From assembly GCA_015243575.1 (NCBI GenBank), contig CP042469.1, positions 2,756,929 to 2,820,928 of the forward strand: DNA of 64,000 nt, read 5' to 3'. The stretch is from Clostridiales bacterium. Lineage in GTDB: Bacteria > Bacillota > Clostridia > Peptostreptococcales > Anaerovoracaceae. Both the position numbers and the translations under genes were made by a program. This document shows, in pieces, positions 1 through 8,538 of the stretch (position 1 is its first letter; every line of letters starts with the position of its first letter). The notes beneath the pieces are model-generated. The model was not told the DNA's origin. It searched no databases and saw nothing but the letters and a program-made list of their open reading frames with translations.

Positions 1-598
1 CAATGTAAGCGTCTCCCTCTCTGATCTCGTTGCCGGTCTTTTCAAGAAGCTGCCGGAAGCTGATGCCTACCGGCACAGTCACCGTTACGGGATTTTTCAC
101 ATCACCAGTGACGGTTATGGTTCTGTGAATTACCGGCTGATCCTCCATAGCTCTGGCCACGTTAATCAGCGTCTGAACATTGTTCACCACTACGCCGATG
201 GAAATGGGAATGGCTCCCGGGGGAACCGACTTTCCGGTTGTCAGTTTAATGGTTAAAAACTCATCCCCTGCCGGATAGATATCTCTCAGATATTCCAGCC
301 GCATTCCGCTCGTTAAAAGCGGTTTCAACCGTTCTACAGCCTTACGGTATTTTTCTTTTACAGCGACAATACCTTCCTTTGCAGAAACTGCCTGCATGGC
401 ACAATTAAGTCCCTTGATCAGATCCTCTGCATCCCGCTCAGCAAGCTGCTGATCTACCCGCAGCAAAGGCTCACATTCTGCCAGATTGACGATTACGGTT
501 TCCGCTTTTGACTGGTATTTTACATGGGTGGGAAATCCAGCCCCGCCGGAGCCCACCACGCCGCAGGCTTTCACCTTATTGACGATTTCTTCGCTCAT
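1..598 (-). CDS. PduS/RnfC-like flavoprotein, N-terminal part (cut by window edge)
   Basis: About 199 N-terminal residues are visible; the rest lies beyond base 1. The start is the ATG at 596-598, which shares its A with the TGA stop of the upstream eutN (TGATG), so translation is probably coupled. Visible motifs are GSGGAGFPTH near residue 15, an AECEPLLRVDQQL segment near residue 45 and a YPAGDE segment, all shared with the PduS-like protein at 50912-52240 in this window. The family (RnfC/Nqo1-like, SLBB and ferredoxin domains) moves electrons from NADH through flavin and Fe-S clusters; PduS is known as a cobalamin reductase in B12-dependent compartments. That role fits the EutB/EutC lyase encoded upstream. 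The Fe-S region cannot be seen here. Confidence 0.85.
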   Translation of the reverse strand, partial: MSEEIVNKVKACGVVGSGGAGFPTHVKYQSKAETVIVNLAECEPLLRVDQQLAERDAEDLIKGLNCAMQAVSAKEGIVAVKEKYRKAVERLKPLLTSGMRLEYLRDIYPAGDEFLTIKLTTGKSVPPGAIPISIGVVVNNVQTLINVARAMEDQPVIHRTITVTGDVKNPVTVTVPVGISFRQLLEKTGNEIREGDAYI

Positions 599-894
599 CA
601 TAATCGAAACATCTCCGAATCTACGATGCCAACGATGTTGGCGTCGATGGGCAGGTGAGTATCCCCTTCCGACTGTCTGGCAGAGGAGCCAGATACCACC
701 ATGACAACATCACCTTCACCAGCACCGATCCTGTCTCCTGCGATGAGATTATTTCCCCAGTCGGTTACTTCCTTGACGCTTCCGTTTTCATCATAGGTCA
801 GGTTGATGGGCTGAACTACTAAAAACTTAATGCCCCGAAGCGCTTCTTCCTTTCTCGTGGACCAGATCTGGCCCACTACCTTTGCTAAAATCAT
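598..894 (-). CDS. eutN: BMC vertex protein EutN/CcmL (BMC-P)
   Basis: A 98-residue pentameric vertex protein of the bacterial microcompartment shell. The start is set at 894 (MILAKVVGQIW) because GGGAAGGAGAAGG lies just upstream; the longer reading frame only adds a ribosome-site translation. Family marks are the N-terminal ILAKVVGQIWSTRK segment, the GAGEGDVVMVVSGSSAR loop and the C-terminal ANIVGIVD. It caps the fivefold corners of the ethanolamine compartment. The gene overlaps the preceding gene (891-1724) by 4 bases and the next by 1 base, so all three are one tightly packed transcription unit. A second eutN paralogue lies at 52349-52615 in the choline locus. Confidence 0.93.
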   Translation of the reverse strand: MILAKVVGQIWSTRKEEALRGIKFLVVQPINLTYDENGSVKEVTDWGNNLIAGDRIGAGEGDVVMVVSGSSARQSEGDTHLPIDANIVGIVDSEMFRL

Positions 895-1724
895 TGTCCT
901 TCTCCTTCCCGGCAGATCCTGATCGACTTCCTTCTGGCCATATCCGCAGCCAGGGAGGTTACGATGCATTTTCTTCCTATGGTAAGAACTGTGCCCTTCT
1001 CCATATCCAGCAGATCCCGCTCTGTCAATGCTTTATAAGTCCAACGTCCCGGAGCGGAAGCTCCTGTCATCCCAGTGAGGATATTGGCTGCCGATGTTGG
1101 TGTTGCCGGCCCCATTGCAGTCATGGTCGACGATGCCGCCATCATCAGCTGTGAGATCCCTGATTCCACCGATATGCCCAAGCTTCTGAGTGTCGCAAGA
1201 TGCCCTTCAAACAGCTTTCGGTAGGGTGCTGATCCGATGGACGCTACGCTGGAAAGTTCCGACAGCTCGATCCGGCAGCTTCCCGCTGCAAGCTTTTTTT
1301 GAATCAGCTTGAGAAGCGGCTCATCTGCAACTCCCGTTGCAAGCTTGGCGATGAAGTTCAAAGACGGCTGATAAACACGAATCAAATCCCAGCTTCCCTC
1401 AGCTGCTTTTTCTGAGCTCAGCGCATCGTGACAGCCGGGACAGCCGTCAAAAAGTTCCTGACAATATCTGCTCCCTTTCCACAGAGACGGCATCTGATCC
1501 ATGGCAGCTCTCGTCTCTGCCGCATTCAGAACAGATGGCTCTGGTTCCGGATTGCGAATTCCAACACGTCCTTCATCTACGCTGCTATTTCGAAGCAGCT
1601 CCAGAATTCTAGGATCCATGAGAATTTTTTGGATCAATGCTGCAAGTTTTTCCTGTTCCATGCTATCCCTCCAGTCCACGCTGTCCCTCCAGTCCACGCT
1701 GCCCCTCCAGTCCATGCTAACCAT
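891..1724 (-). CDS. Ethanolamine-locus protein of uncertain function (possibly TIGR02536-type)
   Basis: A 277-residue soluble protein if started at the ATG at 1724 (AAGGAG six bases upstream, 8 bp overlap with the preceding gene). Another good start is 1661 (MEQEKL), also with a GGAGGG site. Between the two lie three in-frame copies of an 18 bp unit giving a VDWRDS-like hexapeptide; each copy contains a ribosome-site-like GGAGG and an ATG or GTG. The middle has a CPGC motif (GCPGCHD, about residue 90) and the C-terminal half is Ser/Ala/Thr-rich. Its position between the phosphotransacylase and eutN matches the family named TIGR02536 in Firmicutes ethanolamine operons, but I assign it mainly by position. 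No catalytic function is claimed. Confidence 0.6.
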   Translation of the reverse strand: MVSMDWRGSVDWRDSVDWRDSMEQEKLAALIQKILMDPRILELLRNSSVDEGRVGIRNPEPEPSVLNAAETRAAMDQMPSLWKGSRYCQELFDGCPGCHDALSSEKAAEGSWDLIRVYQPSLNFIAKLATGVADEPLLKLIQKKLAAGSCRIELSELSSVASIGSAPYRKLFEGHLATLRSLGISVESGISQLMMAASSTMTAMGPATPTSAANILTGMTGASAPGRWTYKALTERDLLDMEKGTVLTIGRKCIVTSLAADMARRKSIRICREGEGQ

Positions 1725-3273
1725 CCAGCACTCCTTGCCGCACCTCCAATACGCCGGGCACCCCCGGTATACCAGACGCCGCCAGTATGAGTACTGCTTT
1801 GTCTCCGTTCTTTGCAAGAGCTGCGTTGGCCTCATCCACATCGATATGCAAATCGGTGGCATATTGATCACTGACCCTAACGCCAATCCCTTCCAGCAAG
1901 ATTGGCCGCTCTGTTCTGAGTTCGGCTGTAATCACATCACGATCCTTAAGTCCAATTTCCTTTGCAGTGGCCGGATCAAGATGGAGGTGCCTCTTTGCAA
2001 TGATAACGCCTTTTTTCAGTTCCAGAGTTCCTTTTGGGCCCGCCAGAGTAATTCCTGGTGTCGCATCAATATCGCCCGAATCTCTCACCGGAGGTTCGAG
2101 GCCCAGCTTGATGCTGTCAGAAACGCTGATTTCTACCTGTGATTCCTTTCTTACCGGCCCTAATATCCGCACATGGTCAATCTTTCCCTTGGGACCGGTG
2201 AGACCCAGTGTCTCCTTGGCGGCATATTGGCCCGGTTGAGAGAGTTCCTTCTTCTTCGTCAGCTGATATCCAGCTCCGAAGAGGACTTCCAGGTCATTCT
2301 GACTCAAATGGATATGCCTGTTGGAAACGCCAATATTCACATCAAACCTGCGTGTCCTTGCAGCTTCTCCGGAGAGTACTCCCCCATCCTTCAGTCTTGC
2401 CTTTTCAAGGCAAACCAGAATGTACATTATGCTCGAGAGTCTGTTTAAAGCGGACACGATGTCTTCCCTGCTGCATTTCCCGTTTGATGTTACAAAAGCA
2501 TCTACGGCTGCAAGCTCTACTTCTCTTGATTTTGTCCGTAGAATGTGAAGCCTCGCCACACTCATGCCGTGCCTTTTCGATACGAAGGAATGCTTCACTC
2601 CAAAGTATTTCATTGGATCATGGCTGATTTCCCTAAGCTGCTCCTTATTAAATCCGAAGATTATTGGAAAATCAAATTCCTTTTCCAGAACTTCCGCCTG
2701 CATAAGACCTCTGCAGAAGACCACCACCTCACCCAGCTTTTCCGCCATTCCGATGCAGCCTTTTTCCAGGAACCAAAGCTCCGTTTCCACCAGCTGTGAG
2801 AGAAAGGAGTCCAGCTGTCCTCTCAGCCTGATGACGGGATGAGATTTCGCCACGAGCTTTTTTCCGTTTAGATGGGTCATATATTCAGGCTTTTCAGACG
2901 TTACCTCTGGATTAGGTTTTCTCTTTGAATCTGACTTTACGGCGTTATCAGTCTTTATATGCCCCGCAGATATTCCTGCCCGATCACTTTGGTACACCAC
3001 CGGGTGGCCGGTCTTATCAAACATGGTATCGCCAAATGCAGCAGAAGGCGTTTTCCGTTCATGTGCCTTTTCGTCCTGCTTGCTGTGGACTGCCGTGCTA
3101 TAGGTCAGAGAGGTAAAGTCGATGGCACCCTCCCCCTCAATTTCAACGTGGATTCCTTTGTTCCTGATAAATTCGCGGGCGGGAGGGGTGATGACACTAC
3201 CCGGCGGTATTCTCAAAATCGTTATTTTTTCCTTAGACCAATTTGCTCTTAAATCGCTCTCTGTTATGATCAT
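1717..3273 (-). CDS. EutT-PduL fusion: cobalamin adenosyltransferase plus phosphate acyltransferase
   Basis: A 518-residue protein with two enzyme parts. Residues about 1-300 match EutT: an N-terminal ITESDLR...TPPAREFI segment, then LVAKSHPVIRLRGQLDS, HILRTKSREVELAAVDAF and ALNRLSSIMYILV, as expected for the ATP:corrinoid adenosyltransferase that makes coenzyme B12 for the lyase. The HX11CCX2C metal motif of enterobacterial EutT is absent, as in the metal-independent Firmicutes class. Residues about 310-518 match PduL: NIGVSNRHIHLSQ, KKELSQPGQYAAKET, RILGPVRKESQVEIS, GVIIAKRHLHLDP and a C-terminal DLHIDVDEAN, with the metal-binding histidines present. PduL converts acyl-CoA to acyl phosphate. 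No frameshift or stop lies at the junction. It is co-transcribed with eutM and eutE. Confidence 0.85.
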   Translation of the reverse strand: MIITESDLRANWSKEKITILRIPPGSVITPPAREFIRNKGIHVEIEGEGAIDFTSLTYSTAVHSKQDEKAHERKTPSAAFGDTMFDKTGHPVVYQSDRAGISAGHIKTDNAVKSDSKRKPNPEVTSEKPEYMTHLNGKKLVAKSHPVIRLRGQLDSFLSQLVETELWFLEKGCIGMAEKLGEVVVFCRGLMQAEVLEKEFDFPIIFGFNKEQLREISHDPMKYFGVKHSFVSKRHGMSVARLHILRTKSREVELAAVDAFVTSNGKCSREDIVSALNRLSSIMYILVCLEKARLKDGGVLSGEAARTRRFDVNIGVSNRHIHLSQNDLEVLFGAGYQLTKKKELSQPGQYAAKETLGLTGPKGKIDHVRILGPVRKESQVEISVSDSIKLGLEPPVRDSGDIDATPGITLAGPKGTLELKKGVIIAKRHLHLDPATAKEIGLKDRDVITAELRTERPILLEGIGVRVSDQYATDLHIDVDEANAALAKNGDKAVLILAASGIPGVPGVLEVRQGVLDG

Positions 3274-3399
3274 ATCTTCACCGCTTTCTATCCTGTATGG
3301 TCAGCATCGGCTGAAGGCCGATTGCCGTGCAGGTTCCGTTCAGGTTCCGGTATGGGCTTCCTTTCCGGTCTGCCTGCACCCATTTAACTCTGCGATGGA

Positions 3400-3690
3400 C
3401 TACTTATTGTCCCCTACCGGCAGGACGCATTCTACTTCCGCATGGGGTCTTGGAATGACATGAACGCTGATGAGCTCTCCCACCCTCTGGGCAGCAGCAG
3501 CACCTGCATCTACAGCCGCTTTCACAGCGCCTACGTCGCCTCTTACCATGACAGCAACATATCCGCCCGTCACATGTTCTTTGCCTGCGATTTTAACATT
3601 GGCTGCCTTGAGCATCTGGTCCATGGCTTCGATGGAAGCGATGAGTCCTTTTGTTTCGATCATCCCCAGAGCACTAGTATTTCTTTCCAT
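3400..3690 (-). CDS. eutM: BMC-H hexameric shell protein, EutM/PduA type
   Basis: A 96-residue single-domain shell protein. The start is the ATG at 3690 ([15 protein letters not shown]) because AAGGAGG lies just upstream; a longer GTG-started frame only translates that site. Canonical marks are [34 protein letters not shown] and the C-terminal [12 protein letters not shown]. It tiles the facets of the ethanolamine compartment. It is nearly identical in its core to the BMC-H proteins at 9982-10305 and 46257-46553. Two stem-loops lie in the 180-base gap between this gene and eutE upstream, which may stabilise the message for high shell-protein output. Confidence 0.95.
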   Translation of the reverse strand: MERNTSALGMIETKGLIASIEAMDQMLKAANVKIAGKEHVTGGYVAVMVRGDVGAVKAAVDAGAAAAQRVGELISVHVIPRPHAEVECVLPVGDNK

Positions 3691-3732
3691 TTGATGTTCC
3701 TCCTTCACTGATTCAAGGTTTATATTCTGACG

Positions 3733-3756
3733 GTCGGTTTATCTTGATGAACCGAC
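3733..3756 (-). other. Intercistronic stem-loop upstream of eutM
   Basis: Seven-base perfect arms (GTCGGTT / AACCGAC) around a 10-base loop. There is no U run, so it is not a typical terminator. A second hairpin lies 23 bases away on the eutE side. Likely an mRNA processing or stability element; this role is inferred. Confidence 0.5.
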
Positions 3757-3778
3757 GGCTGATTGATTCATTTGATTT

Positions 3779-3818
3779 CACGATGATTCTGTTCGACTAT
3801 TTTGAACAGAAAGTCGTG
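3779..3818 (-). other. Intercistronic stem-loop between eutE and eutM
   Basis: Bipartite stem: outer CACGA/TCGTG and inner TTCTGTTC/GAACAGAA around a 9-base loop. No U run follows on the minus strand. With the neighbouring hairpin it fills most of the 180-base gap between eutE and eutM. A role in RNA processing or stability is inferred. Confidence 0.5.
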
Positions 3819-3870
3819 CTTCCTTTATGCTTGATGTTTTTTTCACATATTTCCTGATGCTTATGTTCAC

Positions 3871-5427
3871 CTATTGCTTGATGCTTTTCAGCACCTGGGC
3901 TATGATTTCCGCAAGCATTTTTTCGTTTAGTACCACACCGCCTCCGGGATAACTTCCACCGCTGGAGGGGCTCCCCACTGGGGCACTTTCCCTGTCGGCA
4001 CCTTCGCCAGATCCCGAACCAGACCCAAATCCATTTCCGCTGTCCAAGGACTTAATAAAGCCCGGTGGCAGCTGGGGAACGCCGGTGTGCCACGCGGCAC
4101 GTTTTATATTCAACAGATGCTTGGGTCCTACATTCTCCGATACGCTGGAGCCGCCCCAGGTACCGCAGCCTAAGGTGAAGGACGGGGCAAGGTTTGTGGT
4201 TGCTCCCACACCTCCGAGTGCAGCAGGGGTGTTGATCAGGATTCGGAAAATAGGTTTTTTCAATACAAACTCTGTGATCACATCCATGTCGCTGCAGTGG
4301 ATCGCCAGACTGTGTCCGATTCCACCCAGTTCCAGGAGCTGAATACAGCGTTCGCAGCCGTCATGCCAGTCCTTTACAGTGTAATATCCCAGCACGGTGG
4401 AAAGCTTTTCGTAAGACAAAGGCCACTGGGGTCCAACGCCGTCCAGATGGGCGATGAGCACGCTGGCCGATGGCGGCACGCTGATTCCTGCAAGCTCGGC
4501 AATGAACTGAGGAGTCTTTCCCACTACCTTTGGATTGACACCATGGGACGGAAGGATCACCACTCTGGAAACCTTCTCCGTCTCCTCCCTGGTTAGAAAA
4601 TGTCCTCCCCTTTTCTTCAGTTCCTCCATGAGCGGGTCCGAGATGCAGCTTTCGGCTACAATGGCCTGCTCTGAAGCGCAGATCGTTCCATTGTCGAATG
4701 TCTTACCCATGATGATATGTTCCGCAGCCTGCGCAAGATTGGCACTTCTGTGGACGAAGGCCGGTACGTTTCCGGGACCTACGCCAAGAGCTGGTTTTCC
4801 GCTGGAGTAAGCTGCTTTTACCAGAGCGCTTCCGCCTGTTGCCAGAATCATGGAAACGTGTCTGTGCTTCATCAGTTCACTGGTACCTTCCAGGGAAGGC
4901 ATGGTAATACAGCTGATGCAGCCCTCCGGGGCTCCTGCCCGCACCGCTGCATCATGGACTATCCTTGCCGCTTCCTTGGTGCAGGCTGCTGCAGAAGGAT
5001 GGGGTGAAAAAACGATGGTATTTCTTGTCTTCAGCGAGATCATGGATTTGAAGATCACCGTCGAAGTGGGATTGGTGGTGGGAACGATTCCGGCAATCAC
5101 GCCAACAGGCTCCGCTACCTCCCAGATTCTCTCCACATCGTCCTTTCGGATAATGCCCACGGTCTTCATATCCTTGATATGGTCATACAATATTTTAGAT
5201 GCAAAGTAATTCTTGAAGCACTTGTCTTCATACTTTCCCATTCCTGATTCGGAGACCGCCATTTCAGCAAGCATGCAGGCGTTTTTCTCTCCGGCTTCCG
5301 CGATGGCCAGGCAGATCCGATCCACCTGTTCCTGGGAAAAAGTCTTGAGAATATCCTGCGCTTTTTTGGCTGCATTCACAAGATTTCTTACCTCCTGCAG
5401 CGTAGCCAGATCTCTGTCAAGTTCCAA
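3871..5427 (-). CDS. eutE: CoA-acylating acetaldehyde dehydrogenase EutE
   Basis: A 518-residue enzyme that oxidises acetaldehyde with NAD+ and CoA to acetyl-CoA inside the compartment. The catalytic cysteine is Cys250 in FDNGTICASEQ. Other family marks are VPTTNPTSTVIFK, IVFSPHPSA, ILATGGSALVKAAYSSGKP and GVGPGNVPAFV. The last about 20 residues (VVLNEKMLAEIIAQVLKSI) form an amphipathic helix after a Gly/Ser-rich linker (about residues 465-490), the usual layout of a C-terminal encapsulation peptide. It sits 16 bases downstream of eutL, and its product feeds the PduL half of the fusion protein. Two paralogues lie in the choline locus (47230-48792 and 59103-60590). Confidence 0.95.
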   Translation of the reverse strand: MELDRDLATLQEVRNLVNAAKKAQDILKTFSQEQVDRICLAIAEAGEKNACMLAEMAVSESGMGKYEDKCFKNYFASKILYDHIKDMKTVGIIRKDDVERIWEVAEPVGVIAGIVPTTNPTSTVIFKSMISLKTRNTIVFSPHPSAAACTKEAARIVHDAAVRAGAPEGCISCITMPSLEGTSELMKHRHVSMILATGGSALVKAAYSSGKPALGVGPGNVPAFVHRSANLAQAAEHIIMGKTFDNGTICASEQAIVAESCISDPLMEELKKRGGHFLTREETEKVSRVVILPSHGVNPKVVGKTPQFIAELAGISVPPSASVLIAHLDGVGPQWPLSYEKLSTVLGYYTVKDWHDGCERCIQLLELGGIGHSLAIHCSDMDVITEFVLKKPIFRILINTPAALGGVGATTNLAPSFTLGCGTWGGSSVSENVGPKHLLNIKRAAWHTGVPQLPPGFIKSLDSGNGFGSGSGSGEGADRESAPVGSPSSGGSYPGGGVVLNEKMLAEIIAQVLKSIKQ

Positions 5428-5443
5428 TCAGATCACCTCGTTC

Positions 5444-6103
5444 TCAACCGCCAAGATACTTCAGCGGATTCTGTGCGACGTCGATAACAGCAAACTGGAA
5501 GGCCTCACATGCGGCCTTGCAGGCGCTTTGTGAACCGGTAAGCAATGCTCCGCCAAAGTTGGTTTCTGACGGCGGTCCATAGAATACCTTCATGTCAACT
5601 TCTGCTGCCTTCAAGGCTGCGTCAATTCCAAACATGGCTTCCAGCGGACAGGCGATGAGGTAAGCAATAGGCTCTCCTTCCTGGATTCCGCAGGCTTTGG
5701 ACAGATAGCTTCCCGTCCTTGATATGGTATGAGCATACCAGGCGGTGTCTCCACCGTCATGGGTGTAGAAAAATGCTTCGTTTTCCAGGGTATCGATACA
5801 GGCGTCTATTCCTGCCCGGACTTCCGCAGGGTTTGGTCCTGCCAGAATCCCAATAATCTCACCGCTTCTCGGTCCCGATGCGTGGCCGGATCCGCCATAG
5901 AAGCTCTTAGCATACACCACTTCAACCTCTGCTCTTTTCGTTGCTTCGTCCAGTGCCGTGTAAGTGGCGTCGTCGATGGTAGCCGTCAGCATACCGATGG
6001 ATCTTTGATCCGGCGCCAGGCCCAGCTGCTGTGCCAGGTCGTATGAGACGTTGGGGATCAATCTAACTGCCAAAACCTGTGGCTTTATGGGTTCTATCAA
6101 CAT
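5444..6103 (-). CDS. eutL: BMC trimeric shell protein EutL
   Basis: A 219-residue tandem-BMC shell protein that forms pseudohexameric trimers with a gated central pore. The N-terminus (MLIEPIKPQVLAVRLIPNV) and the later VVYAKSFYGGSGHASGPRSGE, FFYTHDGGDTAWYAHTIS and YGPPSETNFGGALLTGSQ segments are diagnostic. Length matches the family (about 217). It lies 97 bases downstream of eutC and 16 bases upstream of eutE on the same strand. EutL pores are thought to pass large cofactors, which fits the B12 enzyme encoded upstream. Confidence 0.96.
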   Translation of the reverse strand: MLIEPIKPQVLAVRLIPNVSYDLAQQLGLAPDQRSIGMLTATIDDATYTALDEATKRAEVEVVYAKSFYGGSGHASGPRSGEIIGILAGPNPAEVRAGIDACIDTLENEAFFYTHDGGDTAWYAHTISRTGSYLSKACGIQEGEPIAYLIACPLEAMFGIDAALKAAEVDMKVFYGPPSETNFGGALLTGSQSACKAACEAFQFAVIDVAQNPLKYLGG

Positions 6104-6200
6104 TGATTCAGCACCTCCTCTAAAGTTTCAAATTTACTTGTTCGATTTGAATCGCTATGTGCGATTCGCCGTTCGGCGTTTTTTTCCAACTTTCAGACGC

Positions 6201-7142
6201 CTATCGCTCAAGATTTACGCCAGATGCCTTTGCATCTAAAATCTTTTTAATCAGCGCGGCGATGTGAGCGCCGGCTTCAACCGCCGGTGTTCCGCCCTTA
6301 TGAATATTGCTCAGAACCGTCCGCTCGCTTTCGATGACGCCGGCTCTTGGGTTATAAACGATATAAGCGCTCATGCTTTCTGCCGTACCAAGACCGGGAC
6401 GCTCTCCTATGAGGTTGACACAAACATCGGGCTTGATCACTTCGCCGATGCTGTCCATCAGTCCAACTCTGGCATACTTAGCCATAATGGGGGTTCCCAC
6501 CCGGATACCCATGGATTGCAGCCCCTGCAGCATGGCAGGATACAGGTCGGGTATGTTGGCTTCCATAGCTTTGCTGGACAGTCCGTCCGCTACGAGGATC
6601 TGAACCTGAGGCTTACGTTCACATTCCTTTTCCAGCTTTTTGATGCTGTCACCATCCAGCACTCTTCCAAGCTCCGGCCGGGTCAGATATTCATCCTTAT
6701 CCCTGCACTCTGACTTAACATAAATCATGTTATATTTTGCCGCATCTTCCTCTGCTATTTCTCCCATGACAGAGTCCTGAGCTACGGCGTGGTCCGCTCT
6801 GAACCTTAGCAGGGTTTGTGTCAACGGCCTTGGACCGGCTCTCCACACACCGATTCTTGCAGAGGTGGATTGTTTCATATCCAGATACAAATCTTTGTTT
6901 TTCGGATCCGGAACCAGCAGCTGTGTCTGCAGATCCACGGTGGACAGATCTTCTGCGTCTGCGTCATCGTAAACCGACGTGCCTGCCAATACGGTTGCTC
7001 CCGGTGTTGAGACACTTGCAGCGGAAGTCCAGGATGATGCAATCGCGCCCCCCGGTGAAGTTCCATTTCCTGCCGCCTCGGTAACGGCGATTTCCTTTAG
7101 TACCTGTTCGACGATCAGTTTAATATTATCTTCCATACTCAT
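6201..7142 (-). CDS. eutC: Ethanolamine ammonia-lyase small subunit EutC
   Basis: A 313-residue light chain of the coenzyme-B12-dependent lyase that converts ethanolamine to acetaldehyde and ammonia. The start is the ATG at 7142 (MSMEDNIKLIVEQV), preceded by GGAAGGGGG; an upstream in-frame start overlaps eutB and lacks a site. Residues 4-20 form an amphipathic helix of the kind that targets EutC to the compartment, followed by a Ser/Ala/Gly linker of about 40 residues. The core begins near residue 85 and contains STSARIGVWRAGPRP, RFRADHAVAQDSV, LVADGLSSKA and LIGERPGLGTAESMSAYIVY. It starts 16 bases after the eutB stop. Confidence 0.96.
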   Translation of the reverse strand: MSMEDNIKLIVEQVLKEIAVTEAAGNGTSPGGAIASSWTSAASVSTPGATVLAGTSVYDDADAEDLSTVDLQTQLLVPDPKNKDLYLDMKQSTSARIGVWRAGPRPLTQTLLRFRADHAVAQDSVMGEIAEEDAAKYNMIYVKSECRDKDEYLTRPELGRVLDGDSIKKLEKECERKPQVQILVADGLSSKAMEANIPDLYPAMLQGLQSMGIRVGTPIMAKYARVGLMDSIGEVIKPDVCVNLIGERPGLGTAESMSAYIVYNPRAGVIESERTVLSNIHKGGTPAVEAGAHIAALIKKILDAKASGVNLER

Positions 7143-7158
7143 TTCAGCCGCCCCCTTC

Positions 7159-8523
7159 CTATTTCGTAAACATGCTGGCATCTCCAGCCATAGGAGTCAG
7201 TTTGCCATCTCTCAGAATGCCCATCTTTTCGCACCAGGCATTGAATTCCGGCAGAGGCTTTACCCTCAAAACTTCTCTTAAAGCAGCAACGTCATGATAG
7301 CTGGTACACTGATAATTCAGCATGATATCGTCTCCCATGGGGATTCCCATGAAATAATTGCAGCCTGCAGCTGTGAGCAGTACCGCAAGATTCTCGATAT
7401 CGTTCTGATCCGCCTTCATGTGATTGGTGTAACAAGCGTCGCAACCCATGGAGATTCCGGTAAGCTTGCCCATGAAGTGATCTTCCAGACCTGCGCGGAT
7501 AACCTGACGTGCGTCGTACAGGTATTCGGGGCCGATAAAACCCACGACTGTATTGACCAGGAAAGGGTTGTAATGTCTGGCAAGGCCGTAGCATCTGGCT
7601 TCCATGGTAACCTGATCGGAGCCGTGATGACCGCCTGAAGACAGCTCTGAACCCTGCCCCGTTTCAAAGTACATGATATTTGGCCCGGTTCCTCTTCCGT
7701 ATTTCAGACCAAGAGAATATGCTTCATCCAGGAGCTCCTTATTGATGCCGAAGGCCTCATTTGCAACCTGTGATCCGGCGATGGACTGGAAGAGACAGTG
7801 GGTAGGTGCACCTTTTCTGCAGGCTTCCATCTGGGTCGTGATATGAGCCAGCACACAAATTTGCGTTGGAATATCCCATTGCTCTACAAATTCATAGATC
7901 GTGTTTAACGACCGCATGGTGGCTTCCACAGAATCATCCACCGGATTCAGCCCGATGATGGCATCTCCCGTTCCATAGGACAGGCCTTCTCTCATGCTGG
8001 CAAGAATCCCCTCGGGAGAGTCTGTGGTATGATTTGGCTGCAGTCTGGATGCCAAAGTTCCGGGAAGGCCGATGGTGGTATTGCAGTGGGCTGTGATTTT
8101 AATCTTGGAAGCACCCAGAATCAGATCCAGGTTGCCCATGAGCTTCGCCGCAGCTGCTACCATCTCAGAGGTCATTCCTCTGCTGATCCGCTTGATCTGA
8201 TCTCCTGTGGTCTCTGTATTCAAGATAAATTCTCTTAATTCTGCTACCGACCAATTCTTGATATCGCTATAGATCGTTTCGTTCACGTCAGAGTCGATGA
8301 TCCTTGTTACTTCATCGATTTCGCCTGGCACTACAGGATTTTTCCGCAAATCATCCAGCGAAAGCTCCGACAGCACAATTTTAGCTGCGATTCTTTCTGC
8401 TGAGTCCTCTGCTGCAATATTGGCGGAAATGTCTCCTGATTTCAGTTCGTTGGCCTTGGCCAGAACCTGTTTGATATCTTTAAATTGGTATGTATGCCCG
8501 AACAATTTCGTAATTAATTTCAA
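7159..8523 (-). CDS. eutB: Ethanolamine ammonia-lyase large subunit EutB
   Basis: The 454-residue catalytic subunit, the normal family length. It binds adenosylcobalamin together with EutC. Diagnostic segments include SRGMTSEMVAAAAKLM, AHCNTTIGLPGTLASRLQPN, GDAIIGLNPVDDS, MYFETGQGSELSSG, HHGSDQVTMEARCYGLAR and GISMGCDACYTNHMKADQND. It lies 15 bases downstream of eutA (reactivase) and directly ahead of eutC, the standard order. The local G+C and codon use look like the neighbours, so there is no sign of recent transfer of this gene alone. Confidence 0.97.
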   Translation of the reverse strand: MKLITKLFGHTYQFKDIKQVLAKANELKSGDISANIAAEDSAERIAAKIVLSELSLDDLRKNPVVPGEIDEVTRIIDSDVNETIYSDIKNWSVAELREFILNTETTGDQIKRISRGMTSEMVAAAAKLMGNLDLILGASKIKITAHCNTTIGLPGTLASRLQPNHTTDSPEGILASMREGLSYGTGDAIIGLNPVDDSVEATMRSLNTIYEFVEQWDIPTQICVLAHITTQMEACRKGAPTHCLFQSIAGSQVANEAFGINKELLDEAYSLGLKYGRGTGPNIMYFETGQGSELSSGGHHGSDQVTMEARCYGLARHYNPFLVNTVVGFIGPEYLYDARQVIRAGLEDHFMGKLTGISMGCDACYTNHMKADQNDIENLAVLLTAAGCNYFMGIPMGDDIMLNYQCTSYHDVAALREVLRVKPLPEFNAWCEKMGILRDGKLTPMAGDASMFTK

Positions 8524-8538
8524 TTGTCTGACACCCCC

